This document shows positions 9,701 through 17,363 of a stretch of DNA of 38,500 nt, piece by piece. Position 1 is the first letter of the stretch. The number at the start of each line of letters is the position of its first letter. The stretch comes from Prorocentrum cordatum (lineage: Eukaryota > Sar > Dinophyceae > Prorocentrales > Prorocentraceae): positions 1 through 38,500 of the forward strand of contig CAUYUJ010000662.1 in the NCBI GenBank assembly GCA_963575745.1, in the 5' to 3' direction. The notes below the pieces were generated by a model. The model saw nothing but the letters and a program-made list of their open reading frames with translations, was not told the DNA's origin and made no database searches. Both the position numbers and the translations under genes were made by a program.

Positions 9701-9900
9701 ATGATCCACAGTAGCTCGCCAAGCGTGCGAAGGTTCTGCTTCACACCGTCAACAGTCACACAATCGTGCTTTGGGTTCACCTTCGTCTGCACCTCCTGCA
9801 CGGTCACTCCATTGATCATAACCCTGCCCTGCAACACCATTTCCGTGGCGTCTCGGCGGGAGCAGGCGCCGGAATGGGAGAGGAACTTGGACAGCCAGAC
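1441..9900 (-). CDS. RsuA/RluB-family pseudouridine synthase, multi-exon gene (partial)
   Basis: Family role: converts a specific uridine of rRNA to pseudouridine; the bacterial origin of the family suggests an organelle-targeted enzyme, which is inference. Seen: six reading-frame blocks on the minus strand, in family order. They are the S4 RNA-binding domain and KPKG segment (9900-9617), the catalytic loop GRIDRNASGLLLLTND (6688-6611), HPRYSHGKRYK (4880-4832), VEVYGG...LREGMQL (3975-3830), an acidic/proline-rich block (2592-2310) and the QGVYRQLRRMF block (1655-1441). Phases agree at each junction (2,2,0,2,0). Donors are GC (AG|GC, TG|GC, AAG|GC, AAA|GC, GAG|GC) and acceptors AG|G. The spacing TND-8-HP after joining matches the family. 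Missing: an upstream leader or transit-peptide exon, and the C-terminal end after RRMFEYLG, which may lie left of the window. One unresolved frame change occurs inside the last exon. Confidence 0.85.
1893..1980. repeat. GGA/GAG trinucleotide tract
   Basis: A nearly pure GGA tract on plus, CTC on minus, inside the last pseudouridine synthase intron. A second GGA-rich tract lies at 2166-2232. Confidence 0.95.
2310..2592 (-). CDS. Candidate pseudouridine synthase exon E: acidic, proline-rich insertion
   Basis: A 283-base open block lies between a TTTTCCTGCTAG acceptor (ending 2593) and a GAG|GCCACG donor. It encodes PPDPFGPPRDARSYIRLGPS, then a Ser/Thr/Pro-rich middle and an EEEEGED acidic run ending QLFE. 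The length is one base plus 94 codons, so it fits phase 2 from exon D and phase 0 into exon F (LFE|ATAIGPAPV). No domain is recognised. It would insert about 95 residues into the catalytic domain, in a loop position. Evidence for coding is composition, splice signals and phase only. It could be a cassette exon or intronic. Confidence 0.5.
2996..3605 (+). repeat. Minisatellite, ~90-bp unit, about seven copies
   Basis: The word CGAATC(A/G)GG recurs at 2996 (diverged), 3081, 3173, 3263, 3353, 3437 and 3529, spaced 84-92 bp. Each unit also carries GCGCCATGCGGACCCTG, CTTCGGTGGA and ATGGGGCCACG. Earlier sequence (2755-2990) holds a related two-copy repeat with GACGACCCGC and GCGACCA. The array lies in an intron of the pseudouridine synthase gene and its plus-strand open frames are repeat artefacts. 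Confidence 0.9.
3713..3773. repeat. CT dinucleotide microsatellite
   Basis: About 30 CT units, with GA on the minus strand. It lies within an intron, 60-120 bp downstream of exon D in the gene's direction. Confidence 0.97.
3830..3975 (-). CDS. Pseudouridine synthase exon D: VEVYGG...LREGMQL block
   Basis: The exon opens after CTGAAAAG with VEVYGGTPNHEKMRALREGM and continues with a lysine/glutamate-rich stretch ending GKGVK. In the family this part follows the HPRY block and leads to the LEDG-APA turn. The donor is uncertain. GTAAA|GCATG gives phase 2 and joins exactly to the 2592 exon. GGG|GTAAAG gives phase 0 and joins directly to the 1655 exon, reading GKGATAIGPAPVVSL. Both are grammatical, so alternative use or skipping of the middle exon is possible. 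Downstream in the intron lies a CT dinucleotide tract (3713-3773) and a 90-bp minisatellite. Confidence 0.75.
4013..4730. repeat. 700-bp CTC trinucleotide region
   Basis: Long CTC tracts with many phase slips and interruptions. All three plus frames are open (poly-Leu, poly-Ser, poly-Pro) and the minus frames read Gly/Glu/Arg. No protein is proposed. Confidence 0.95.
4832..4880 (-). CDS. Pseudouridine synthase exon C: HPRY block
   Basis: A very short exon of 49 bases encodes HTILSHPRYSHGKRYK, matching the conserved block after the catalytic loop (family pattern roughly HPRY..EK.Y). Its acceptor is unusual: the polypyrimidine tract is a CTC trinucleotide repeat on the minus strand (GAG on plus, 4884-4935) running straight into CAG|GCAC. 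The donor is TACAAG|GCCCCT, a GC donor at phase 0. The following exon starts VEVYGG, so the joined product reads KRYKVEVYGG, as expected for the family. Confidence 0.8.
4883..5050. repeat. GGA tracts adjoining a splice acceptor
   Basis: Two GGA runs (4883-4935 and 4999-5050) are CTC on the minus strand. The first directly precedes the CAG acceptor of pseudouridine synthase exon C and so supplies its polypyrimidine tract. Confidence 0.9.
5206..5369. mobile_element. Inverted-repeat family R4, copy 1
   Basis: The ends GGTGGACAAGCCTCC and (reverse complement) GGTGGACAGACCTCC form about 14-bp inverted repeats. The interior GGACCTGGACCCGCAA and CCCTCTCGCGAACCGAAA is shared with copies at 6415-6576 and 15675-15836. 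The length is about 164 bp. It sits in an intron. Confidence 0.85.
5501..5534. repeat. Perfect short hairpin around GATATCATGGC
   Basis: GATATCATGGC at 5507-5517 is followed by CCCC-rich loop bases and then GCCATGATATC, giving an 11-bp perfect stem that extends with G/C pairs. The role is unknown. Confidence 0.8.
5824..5997. mobile_element. ~174-bp MITE-like element with ~30-bp inverted repeats
   Basis: ACCAAACCACCCCAACCC at 5831 onward is mirrored by GGGTTGGGGTGGTTTGGT ending near 5990. The arms continue through GACAGTG-like outer bases. No second copy is seen in the window. Confidence 0.75.
6043..6203 (+). mobile_element. CAGGA-end repeat family R3, copy 1
   Basis: Shared layout: CCTGGGACACAC...ACACACAAAT, then a TTTTCCCATA / CTTCCCCCCC middle, then GATTCATTGTGTCTGTGTG and CCTCCTGAG. 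Three further copies are at 17165-17333, 29622-29780 (inverted) and 38213-38376. The length is 160-170 bp, and the ends are loosely inverted (CAGGA / TCCTG). Confidence 0.85.
6415..6576. mobile_element. Inverted-repeat family R4, copy 2
   Basis: Same ends and interior as 5206-5369. It lies 35 bp downstream (in gene direction) of pseudouridine synthase exon B. Confidence 0.85.
6611..6688 (-). CDS. Pseudouridine synthase exon B: catalytic loop
   Basis: The 78 bases encode RRLVPIGRIDRNASGLLLLTNDYE, the signature of the RsuA/RluB/RluE/RluF branch. The aspartate in GRID is the family's catalytic residue and is intact. The acceptor is CTCGGCAG ending at 6689, behind a C/T-rich stretch. I place the donor at GAGTG|GCACTC, a GC donor. 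Joining there to the next exon gives YEWHTILSHPRY with eight residues between TND and HP, as in bacterial homologues. The reading frame continues past the donor into a 160-bp inverted-repeat element (6415-6576), which is clearly not part of the protein. Confidence 0.85.
6719..6836. mobile_element. CGCTCGGACGT family R2, copy 1 (left end eroded)
   Basis: The right end ACACGTCCGAGCGATGCC and the middle CTCCTCGATGGTCCTCGCCG match 35866-35987. The left end retains only CGTCCATTCCCC. The minus strand shows open frames that are the same in both copies and reflect the repeat only. Confidence 0.8.
7371..7510. mobile_element. 140-bp hAT-like MITE with perfect 8-bp target duplication
   Basis: Termini CAGGGCTGGACCTAAACG and its exact reverse complement (18 bp, extending to 22 of 23). 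The interior is AT/GTTTT-rich and has no coding capacity. The element is flanked on both sides by CTGGAACC (7363-7370 and 7511-7518), a perfect 8-bp direct repeat. CAGGG ends and 8-bp duplications are hallmarks of the hAT superfamily. It sits in the first identified pseudouridine synthase intron. Confidence 0.9.
7965..8545 (-). pseudogene. LINE endonuclease (EEP fold) relic
   Basis: The minus-strand frame reads GGLVKNAFLVQFGARGGAEW, then VPRRAAALRLYGP, GIVDVNMPTGQ, a TGA stop, then PGALTAMIEDRNFV, HSDLWAGAG and THRTRQEAPRLDWA. This matches, in order, the middle of the endonuclease/exonuclease/phosphatase domain of dinoflagellate LINE proteins as I know them (a GRAA.LR block; G(D/E)xNFV with the metal-binding region; a TH...R.D end). 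Upstream frames are shifted (DVQEGG near 8600 may be the QE motif). Stops and shifts show it is dead. It lies in an intron on the gene's own strand. Confidence 0.65.
9617..9900 (-). CDS. Pseudouridine synthase exon A: S4 domain and N-terminal catalytic-domain segment
   Basis: The block opens at VWLSKFLSHSGACSRRDA after a CTTCAG acceptor ending at 9901. The S4 domain fills about the first 50 residues (SKFL...G..SRR, then GRVMINGVTV, then the VDG turn). It is followed by the start of the synthase domain with LYKPKG and the STVEDPMGRKTIMDCVP segment. I end the exon at 9617 (GCCAG|GCAGC), giving 284 bases and leaving phase 2 for the next exon. The frame also stays open past this point, through RLVPSGRTDQ and then 21 unrelated residues to a stop. 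That run-on resembles the start of the next exon and is described as a finding. The upstream 10131-9901 frame looks like intron, so the leader exon is unassigned. Confidence 0.85.
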
Positions 9901-10388
9901 CTGAAGGACACACGATTCCCTCGAAATAATATTTTCCCACCCCTTCCCGCCGTGCCATCTTCGAACATTCTGCCTCCGTGCCGCATGGCATGGTGTGGGA
10001 TGCGGCAACGCCCTGGGGCTGTCTGGCAAGGTATCTGCACCTTTCAATGGGCAACGCCCGCCTTCTCGCGTCACGTCGACGAACATCGCCCTGTTGCTGT
10101 TGCTGTGTGTCTGGGGAGCCCCCCGCAACAAGAATCGTGCATTGGATTACTGAGGGCACCTGTGATATCTGTCACCGAGCTTGCAGCAACTGGTGTGTCG
10201 GGCCCCTGGGCTTCCGTTACTTCCGCTTCCTGCGAAGCAATATTGGGGCCGCCCGACGCATCGAACTCTGCATCCTGTCATGCCTTGCACCTGCACCCCG
10301 TTTTTGTTCCGCCTTCCGACAAGCACATGCCCCCAAAACGGACGTGCGGGCTGCCATGCCTTGAGCAGGGACCGACCGTCCCGGCATT

Positions 10389-10565
10389 CCTATAGGCCTA
10401 CCACGACATGTTCTTAGAACCCAAAGATGTTCTAAGAACGAAAACAATGTTCTTGGAACAGAACCCCGATGTGTCAAAACAGGCCAGTCCCAGCCAGAGA
10501 TGTTCTAAGCACATCTCGCGGAAACTGCAGAAGGCTCTTAGAACATTCGCTGGTAGGCCTACAGG
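10389..10565. mobile_element. 177-bp MITE-like element with ~33-bp inverted repeats
   Basis: The left end CCTATAGGCCTACCA then CATGTTCTTAGAACC pairs with the right end GGCTCTTAGAACATTCGC then TGGTAGGCCTACAGG. The interior repeats GTTCTAAGAAC-like palindromes several times. No target duplication was seen. Confidence 0.8.
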
Positions 10566-11159
10566 CGAGCCAGGACGCTTCGCCACTGCTGGGACGCCCC
10601 GTGGCATGCCCTCCCCCGCCCCCAGGGCGCCACGCCTTCCCCCCTCCCCCTCCGTGCCCGCCCCGAGCGCGGTGCCGGAGCCGCGCGGCAGCACCGCGGG
10701 ATGGCCCCTGCGTGCAGCAGTGGGCCTCCTTCCGTGCGGCGGGTCCGGGCGGTCGGCCCGTACCATGCGGATGCGCGGTGGGGATGCACACTGCCCTGGA
10801 GGGCCACGCGAACGCTTCTCGAACGAGGCTGGCCAGAGGGAGTCGCTAAGGATCGGCCGAAGGGGCAGGGATGCAAGGCTGGCCTTGGGGAGCTGGTTCA
10901 TGCTTCCTATGCGGGTTGCGTGTGCAGTTCTCCTTATCGCAGTTCTCAGCGGAAGAAGGCCGCACGAACTCCGCAAACATCAACCAAGACGCCGCCCAAA
11001 AAGAACTGAGAGGCCCTGAACGACCAAATACGGCCATAAAACGTCTCGAGGCCGGCGCAAGACGGTCCTGGGACCACCCAGGACGCCACTCAAACTGCCC
11101 CAAGTCGGCCTCGAGCCCTTGCAAACGGCCTCAATCTAGTTTTACAAGTTCTACAGCCG

Positions 11160-11883
11160 CTTGCCAGTGGGGAACCTCTTACGGTGGCAAGAGAAGCGAT
11201 GCAAGTTGCACGGGAGGCTTAACGAGGCTCACCCTTGTATCGACCAACTCCCCTACAACTTCGTCATAACCGAAGCTTGTTTCACCGAGGTGGGAGCCTG
11301 GCCACGTTGCTCATCGTGCCGAAGGCAGTGCTGTTGGCCGCCGAGGAGTGGGCTCCTCCTCGTATTTCAAACTCCTCGCCTCACGACACTTACAGCGGCC
11401 GTGGGGGACGAGACGACCCTTGAGTTCGATCTCTCCCGGTGGTGGGAGCTGCCGGCGGTGGCATTATTTCGTGTTCTACATGCAGGCCTTGTGCACTTGC
11501 CCATGGGCTTTGGCCGGTCAACAGTTGGACAACCATGGGAGGGGCGGGCTAAACCGGTGATCCTTTATGGAGACGTTCACGGGTCAGAGAGTGGCCGTAT
11601 TGTGGTCTCTCCGGGATCGGCGCCTTCAGTCACGTTGGACGCGTTCGAGAGGCATTTTGGCCGGCAGGCCGGACCCCACGGGGTCATCTCCTACCACTGG
11701 CACGGCCCCTGCGGGGGCGGGCGCGGGGCGTCGGGGCCCTCGGGCCTACGCCTCGCTATCGCGTCCTTGCGGCCGCCGTGTTATGCTTCGACCTCATCTT
11801 GTACAGCGTTTTGTTCTAATGTTTTTCTTGAAGCACGTTTTGTCGTGAGGGACCCGGTCCTCGTGGCCGTGATGGGTCGCAAG
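11160..11883 (+). mobile_element. 724-bp insertion bounded by 15-bp direct repeats, with an open frame
   Basis: CAAGTTCTACAGCCG occurs at 11145-11159 and exactly again at 11884-11898. The DNA between begins CTTGCCAGTGGGG and ends GGTCGCAAG, so its ends are CTTGC/GCAAG. A 248-codon plus-strand frame (11161-11907) covers it. The product, with WWELPAVALFRVLHAGLVHL and VILYGDVHGSES, matches nothing I recognise. The direct repeats suggest a target duplication of a retroposed or transposed segment. No poly-A tail is seen. Confidence 0.45.
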
Positions 11884-12585
11884 CAAGTTCTACAGCCGGA
11901 AATCTGATCACTCAAACTGTCATTCAAGAAACCTGGGCCAGCTTCCCAAAAGTTCACTCACACACGCCTGGGCTAACTTCTGTCGATAACGCTGGATTGG
12001 CGAGCGTGCTCAAGAAACTGGGCCAGCTGTCCGCAAGGTTCTCTCCAGCGCAATGGATAGGAGGAGGGGGAGCGGTCTCTAGAGCACGATGACAGGTTCG
12101 GCTACTCAGTTGTTCAGTCTGCAAGCTGCTTCAGACGCCGTGCCCATGAGGCGTCCAGCCATGCAGACGAGCTGTCTGGCAAACGAGCTGTCTGGCCAGC
12201 CGTCCGCAGGGCGGTTCCCGAGCGCCGGCCCAGCTTTTCGGGAGGAGGTCTCTGAATGAGATGCTCAGCTACAGCGGAGGCCGACGCCCGACCACAAGGA
12301 ACCTTCCACGAGCAACCCCACCCTGAGACCCCAGGACGTCCATCGATTTTTGGTGCGGGAGCGTCATGCTTTCCATGGCAAGAGCATCGACACCCAGGAA
12401 GCCCAGGGAAGCCTGGAGGCAAGCAGGGTGCCTCTTGGCATGGGCCCCCACTGAGAGCTCGGCGGAACCGCCGCGCCGAACACGGCCGCACAGCATCCCG
12501 GAGGCCCGCTGGCACGGTGGCGGGAATCTGCTGCAGGAGGAGCGCGTGTGCCCCCTTGTCCTGCCGCGGTTTGATCTTTTTGAGT

Positions 12586-12718
12586 CTCCTCCCCCTCCTC
12601 CTCTTTTCGAGTCTCCTCCTCCTCCTCCCCCTCCTCCTCCTCCTCGTCCTCCTCCCCCTCCTCCTCCTCCTCCTTCTCCTCCTCCTCCTCCTCCTCCTCC
12701 TTCTCCTCCTCCTCCTGG
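12586..12718. repeat. CTC trinucleotide tract
   Basis: CTC/CCT repeats with interruptions. On the minus strand it is GAG and follows the likely second exon of the 13626-12716 gene. Confidence 0.95.
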
Positions 12719-12804
12719 AGCAGGTCCTCGCCCGTGAGCTGTTCTCGACGGCCCCAGGGCCCAGGAGCGTCCCCTGGACGCTAAACACTGCCAGGAGCTT
12801 CGGG
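12716..12804 (-). CDS. Unknown protein, probable second exon
   Basis: After AAGCCTAG the frame reads SPKLLAVFSVQGTLLGPGAV, then ENSSRARTCS, and stops being credible at a GAG repeat. The phase (2) fits the exon ending at 13289, giving DKSSL-SPKLLAV. The proposed donor is CCAG|GAGGAG (GA type), which is speculative. Further minus-strand frames at 12270-12560 may contain more exons. Confidence 0.35.
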
Positions 12805-13292
12805 CTAGGCTTCGGTCGGGCATGTCCCCCTACAGGCGGATTTTAGCATATATTTTTTTATACCCACAAATATACACACGTACTCAGAAAATTCACCGGC
12901 CCAACGGGCCAAGGGCGTGCTAAGATCTCCGGCAACTGGTTGACAATATTCTAGTTCGCGCGCGCGGGGCCGCCCCTGGGGATCCCCGGACGAAAAGTAC
13001 CCCGGGACACCCCCTACAGGCGGATTTCAGAAGAAAAACCTCTAAACATGCCCCACACATATACAGACATACTCAGAAACGAATCCAAACATCGTCCCCA
13101 GATTAGACTATTGTTTTGGCTAGACTTCGGTCGGGTATGTCCCCCTACAGGCGGATTCTAGAAGAAGAAATTTTTAAATGCCCCACAAATATTCAAACAT
13201 ACTCAGAAACTAATCCAAACATCGTCCCCAGATGAGACTATTGTCTGACTAGTCTTGAACTTTCCTCCTGTGGAGGGACACGCCCGACCTAA
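12799..13292. mobile_element. Chain of GTCGGGC inverted-repeat (introner-like) elements, family R1
   Basis: GGCTAG(A/G)CTTCGGTCGGG then CATGTCCCCCTACAGGCGG occurs at 12803 and 13118. A third left part without the outer end is at 13005-13030. The right end GTGGAGGGACACGCCCGACC occurs once, at 13271-13289. The innermost complete copy (13125-13292, 168 bp) is flanked by GGCTAGA at 13118-13124 and 13293-13299. The whole chain is the apparent intron of the 13626-12716 gene, read on the minus strand, with GT from one end and AG at the other. Confidence 0.75.
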
Positions 13293-13626
13293 GGCTAGAT
13301 TTGTCAAAGTCGCCAGAGGTCAGGATTCTGCCTTCCCTCCTGAGGACCTCGTGAAAGCCGATCGCGGGCAAGTTCGGGCTGAGCTTTGCAGTGCTCAGGT
13401 CGTCGCCATGGATCCCCTTCCAGCTAAAGCGAGGCCTGTGGTACAGCGACCGCAGCTCGGCTGCCTCCTTGTCGAGCTCCTCGAGCCTGTCTCCCTGCTT
13501 CGGTTTAAATCTCCTGTTCGACTTGCTGTCCTCTCGGAACTTCGCCGAGGCTGGGTTAAACTCCCACTGCTGGGCGTAGCTAGGGTCCAGGCGGAGCTCG
13601 CGGTTGGCTTCCTTCCAGGCCCGCAT
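13289..13626 (-). CDS. Unknown protein, first or internal exon
   Basis: A minus-strand ATG at 13626 opens MRAWKEANRELRLDPSYAQQ and stays in a charged, evenly mixed composition (RRFKPKQGDRLEELDKEAAE, then SWKGIHGDDLS, then IGFHEVLRREG) to DKSSL. At TTAG|GTCGGG the frame runs into an inverted-repeat element that supplies a GT donor. The length is 338 bases, phase 2. Codon-like composition and the clean boundary support a real exon. A short helical, possibly coiled, segment is predicted around EELDKEAAELR. No family is recognised. Upstream of the ATG is a C/T-rich sequence without AG, so this may be the first coding exon. Confidence 0.6.
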
Positions 13627-13699
13627 TTCGTGGCAACATGAAGGGACATAGAGGAATGGAAGAAACGATGGCGAGGACAAAACGGTGGGAGGAGGAGGA

Positions 13700-13977
13700 A
13701 GAGGAGGAGGGAATGTCTACCAGGGGAAGCTCACAGGGTCAGAAAACACCTCCAGGATAAGGATGACAATTAATGAATATGCTGCTGACGATGACGAAAA
13801 CGGTGGTAACGACAACGACGATTAGGACTATCATAATGATGGTGATGATGATGGTGATGATGATGATGGTGGTGGAGATGATGCTGATGATGCTGATAAT
13901 GAGGCGGATGATGATGATGATGATAATGATGATGATGAGGAGGATGCTGCTGCTGCTGATGATGATGCGGATGATGC

Positions 13978-14048
<71 letters not shown>

Positions 14049-14110
14049 ATGGTGCTGATGCTGATACTGCTGCTGATGATGATGTGATTGTGGTGATGAT
14101 GACTATGAGG
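13700..14110. repeat. GAT/ATG trinucleotide region
   Basis: Imperfect then nearly pure GAT repeats, purest at 13978-14046. A 104-codon Met-rich frame is an artefact. Confidence 0.95.
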
Positions 14111-15000
14111 ACAGGCGAATGAGGAGGAGGAGGACGAGGAGCAGCGAGGAGAAGAAGGAGGATACTGGTGAACTTACTTACTTTCTGTTGGGCCTGCCAT
14201 CAACTCAATCGATGTGTGTTCATCGAACCGTTGATTACGAAGGAACAAGTATGGCAAACTTCGTCAGAGCTTGCTCGACATACAACCAACACTCCATAGT
14301 TCGTCTTCCAGCAAGCCAGAGCCTGCACGCAACATCCGCGGATGAGCAATTACACGCACGAGGCATAGTGTATTGCGGCAATTCAAACCTTCAATACGGC
14401 TTATACGATCTCCCAGAAACCTGCACGTAAGTAGTGTCCTGACTGAATGGTCAAAATCATGTGCATTGCCGAAGCACTGCGGCTTACGTTCTTCACGAAA
14501 GCATCAACGTTGACAAAGCGCTAAAATTCCATGGCGAGTGACAACACACGTAGCGTGAGACAATGGGATCCCCCGTGGGTTGCCTGAGGGTACGACCGGC
14601 GCATCAGCAGGCTGCACGAACATTGAGCTCAAACACCCGAGCAAAGCTCAGAGACGAACTCACGCTCCACCGCAACGCCGTGTGCACTTGGCAACATCGG
14701 CTGGATACGACCAGCGAGCGCCCAGCCAGCTCGGGTGACTCCTCTGCCGCTGGAACGAGAAACTCAAACTCTTGCCGCGGCGGCGGACATGGCCCGTTAC
14801 CGCGAGGGCACGCTGGGGCAAGGCCGAGCGGGAATCGGCGATGCATCGCCGACAGATCGGCGATAAGCCCCCGACAGCGAATTCGTACGTTTCCAGGCGG
14901 GGTGGGCTATCGGGCCCCCCTTCGGCGATGAGTGGGCGAATGGGGGCCGACGCGACCCCCTGAACGCATCCTCCTCTAACGTTGTGGATGCCACGACAAT
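14111..15000. other. No recognised gene; one short hairpin
   Basis: Only short, unconvincing open frames are present. ATCGGCGATGCATCGCCGA near 14834-14852 is a palindrome, followed by CGATCGGCGAT. A related TTCGGCGATG occurs near 14920. Nothing else was seen. Confidence 0.5.
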
Positions 15001-15009
15001 AGACACCTT

Positions 15010-15130
15010 AACAGTCTCATCATAGAATTTAACATCTGTTTAACATGTCGGAAACATGTTCTATACATGGTTTAAGCATGTTTTTTATATGTTCAACACA
15101 TGTTTTAGACATCTGCAAATTATTTAGCAA
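15010..15130. repeat. AT-rich stretch with repeated AACATGT palindromes
   Basis: ACATGT or close variants recur at about 15043, 15054, 15065, 15078, 15090 and 15102 in an otherwise GC-rich region. The function is unknown. Confidence 0.6.
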
Positions 15131-15274
15131 CATGCTTCCTCTCCATTGATCGTCCTCCACAACTCTAACGTTGCCCCCCGTGGTCACGGCTCGCTGGAAG
15201 AGCACCCTGCAGCCGCAGGAGTGGGCGGCACACGGGCACACAGGCACACGGGCACACAGACACACCGACGCACA

Positions 15275-15375
15275 GACACGCATTCACGCATTCACGCATG
15301 CACGCATTCACGCATTCACGCATGCACGCATTCACGCATTTAAGCATTCACGCATTCACACTCACACACACACAC
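15275..15375. repeat. CACGCATTCA minisatellite grading into CA repeat
   Basis: A 10-bp unit (CACGCATTCA / CACGCATGCA) is repeated about eight times, followed by CA dinucleotides. Confidence 0.9.
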
Positions 15376-15674
15376 ACACTACATGTCGTAAGTCTCACGG
15401 TGCTCGTGCACTTTGGCGATTTTGCGATTGCCATCGCAAGCCGTGATGACCCCTGTATTAACGGGGTTCTTGGTAGTACGGTCGGACCCAGGACAGAAGA
15501 ACGTCCTTCATGAACATGAGATCCTCCGCCAGTTAAGACACACATAACATCCCAGGGTACCCTCCGCAGATGCACAAGCACATCAAGCAGACACGAAGAG
15601 CAGCAGGACACCCTCTCCGAACCGACCTGGACCTTATAAATCGGTCCGGCTGTAGTGATGTGGCCGACGTAAAT

Positions 15675-15836
15675 CGGCGGGGGAAAAACCTCCCTTTAGT
15701 AAACCTCCCCATAATGAAAACGGCCTGGGACCGAAACCGACGGACCTGGACCCGCAAAAATGACGGCCGCGACGCCCTCTCGCGAACCGAAAACGGCCAA
15801 TTCCTTAATCGACGTGTCAGGGTAGGAGGTCTATCC
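15675..15836. mobile_element. Inverted-repeat family R4, copy 3
   Basis: Same interior as copies 1 and 2 (GGACCTGGACCCGCAA, CCCTCTCGCGAACCG). Its right end abuts the next element directly, so the R1 copy may have inserted at or beside its terminus. Confidence 0.85.
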
Positions 15837-16002
15837 TTAAGTCGGGCGTGTCCTTCTACAGGGGGATTGTCGACGAAAAATTTAAAGATACCCCAACGAA
15901 TGCTCCAAAATGGTCAAAAGCGTGCTCCAAGAATAGTCCCCAGACTCTATTTTTTGCCCATGTTCGAATATTCCCCCTGTAGAGGGACAGGCCCGACTTC
16001 AG
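15836..16002. mobile_element. Introner-like family R1, complete copy
   Basis: Ends CTTAAGTCGGGCGTGTCC...CTACAGGGGG and the reverse complement CTGAAGTCGGGCCTGTCC...CTACAGGGGG form ~30-bp inverted repeats, each with its own small CCCCTGTAGAGGG hairpin. The middle GTCCCCAGACT...TTTTTTG is shared with 17731-17892 and 36758-36931. Confidence 0.85.
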
Positions 16003-16009
16003 TTCACGT

Positions 16010-16510
16010 CCCCTCAGTTTCACGCCCACATCATCCCCTGTACGCCTGACCCCACCACATTTACCCCCACCGTGCACAGTCACATTCCGCCCCAGTCTCC
16101 CCAGGTTCAGACCACTATTCCCACCAGTTACCCCCTTGCCACCCACCTCACCCCACACTCCCTCAGTCTCCCCCACCAGCCTTCATCCACAGACAGTCCC
16201 CAACCGAGTTGTTACCCTCCCACAGTCATGTTATGTTGTCGCAAGCCCCCCCACAGTTACACTTCCCCCAGCTCGAGCGACAGTGCCTCCACGCCTCCCC
16301 CTTCCACCAGTTACCCTCAGACCAGCCCAGATCCTATCTCCCCATCGGCCACAGTCCACAGCAATCGCCCCCCAGCACGCCAGTCAGTCACATGTTGCCA
16401 TCTTTCAACCCCCTTTACCCAGCCTCCCGTCTGGCCCACCACAGGCTTCCAACAGTCGCATCCACCGTGTCATTTCCCTTCAGTCTGTCCACCACTGAGT
16501 AAATCGGGGA
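16010..16510. other. C-rich, G-poor strand-asymmetric region
   Basis: Plus strand dominated by CCC/CACAGT/CCCAC words with very little G. A 193-codon Ser/Pro-rich frame results. No domain was seen. It is treated as low-complexity DNA and not as a gene. Confidence 0.6.
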
Positions 16511-16621
16511 TCTTCTACCCGGGTCAATTCCAGACCCGAGTCAGCAGGAAACCAAAAACTGCAATGCAGGAAAAAAAAAGCTGCAACGCAGGTCTTCGCA
16601 GACCCGGGTCAGCCAATCGGC

Positions 16622-16644
16622 GCCCCCCCCCCCCCCCCCCCCCC
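16622..16644. repeat. Poly-C run
   Basis: About 22 consecutive C, followed by GGCCGCTAGCGGCC. Confidence 0.95.
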
Positions 16645-16767
16645 GGCCGCTAGCGGCCCAACGAGCGGCTCGATACCCGGGTCAGCCATGGCGAGGGGGT
16701 CTCCGCAGGATCCTGCAGGATCCGGCGCCTGTCTGAACCCCCGTCTGCATTGACCCTGTCTCTTTTG

Positions 16768-16995
16768 GACGCCCGAGTATCCGGGTCCCACTCGGGTTCC
16801 GGGGGTAACTCGGCCTTGGGCTCCGAAAAACGAACCCGAGTTAGCCCTGACCCGAGTTACCCCTGATGATTCGGGGCTCTGGACGCCCGAATTATCCGGG
16901 GTAACTCGGGTCCGGGATAACTCGGGTTCGGATCCCCGAAAAACAACCCCGAGTTAGCCCTGACCCGAGTTACCCCTGATGATTCGGGGCTCTGT
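16768..16995. repeat. Two tandem ~114-bp palindromic units (family R5)
   Basis: Each unit runs GACGCCCGA.TATCCGGG...AACTCGGG...ACCCGAGTTA...GATTCGGGGCTCTG and folds on itself. They match the four-unit array at 37391-37848. Confidence 0.85.
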
Positions 16996-17164
16996 CTCTT
17001 GGCTCCCGAGTAAAAGCAGCGTCCCCGGAACGCCGGACAAGCCGCCTGGCGCCTGGCGCGGGAGGCGGGCGGAGCCGGGGGGGCGGGCGGCCGCAGAGCA
17101 GGGCGCGGCCGCGGCTCTCGGCGGGCCGTGCCGCGGGCAGAGCTCTGGCCGCCGGCTTTTTGAA

Positions 17165-17333
17165 GGGGCCCCAGGACACACAAATGAATACACACAAATA
17201 AAAGTATTCCCCATATTTTCCCATATTTTTTGGGTTTTTGTCTTCCCCCCCGATTCCCATATTTTCCTCTATTTTCCTGGGAGTCGACGATTAATTGTGT
17301 CTGTGTGTTTCTTTCCCTCCTGACCCTCCCAGA
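17165..17333 (+). mobile_element. CAGGA-end repeat family R3, copy 2
   Basis: Begins GGGGCCCCAGGACACAC and ends TTTCCCTCCTGA. The interior is as in the other copies. Confidence 0.85.
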
Positions 17334-17363
17334 TTCGCTCCCAGATGCTGTGGTCGGTCTGAT

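Noticed and set aside
15275-15375. CRISPR-like or spacer array reading of the CACGCATTCA repeats
   Set aside because: A plain 10-bp minisatellite without spacers, in eukaryotic DNA.
16072-16653. 193-codon Ser/Pro/Thr-rich frame
   Set aside because: It follows the C-rich, G-poor base composition; there are no domains, and the repeated CACAGT/CCCC words explain it.
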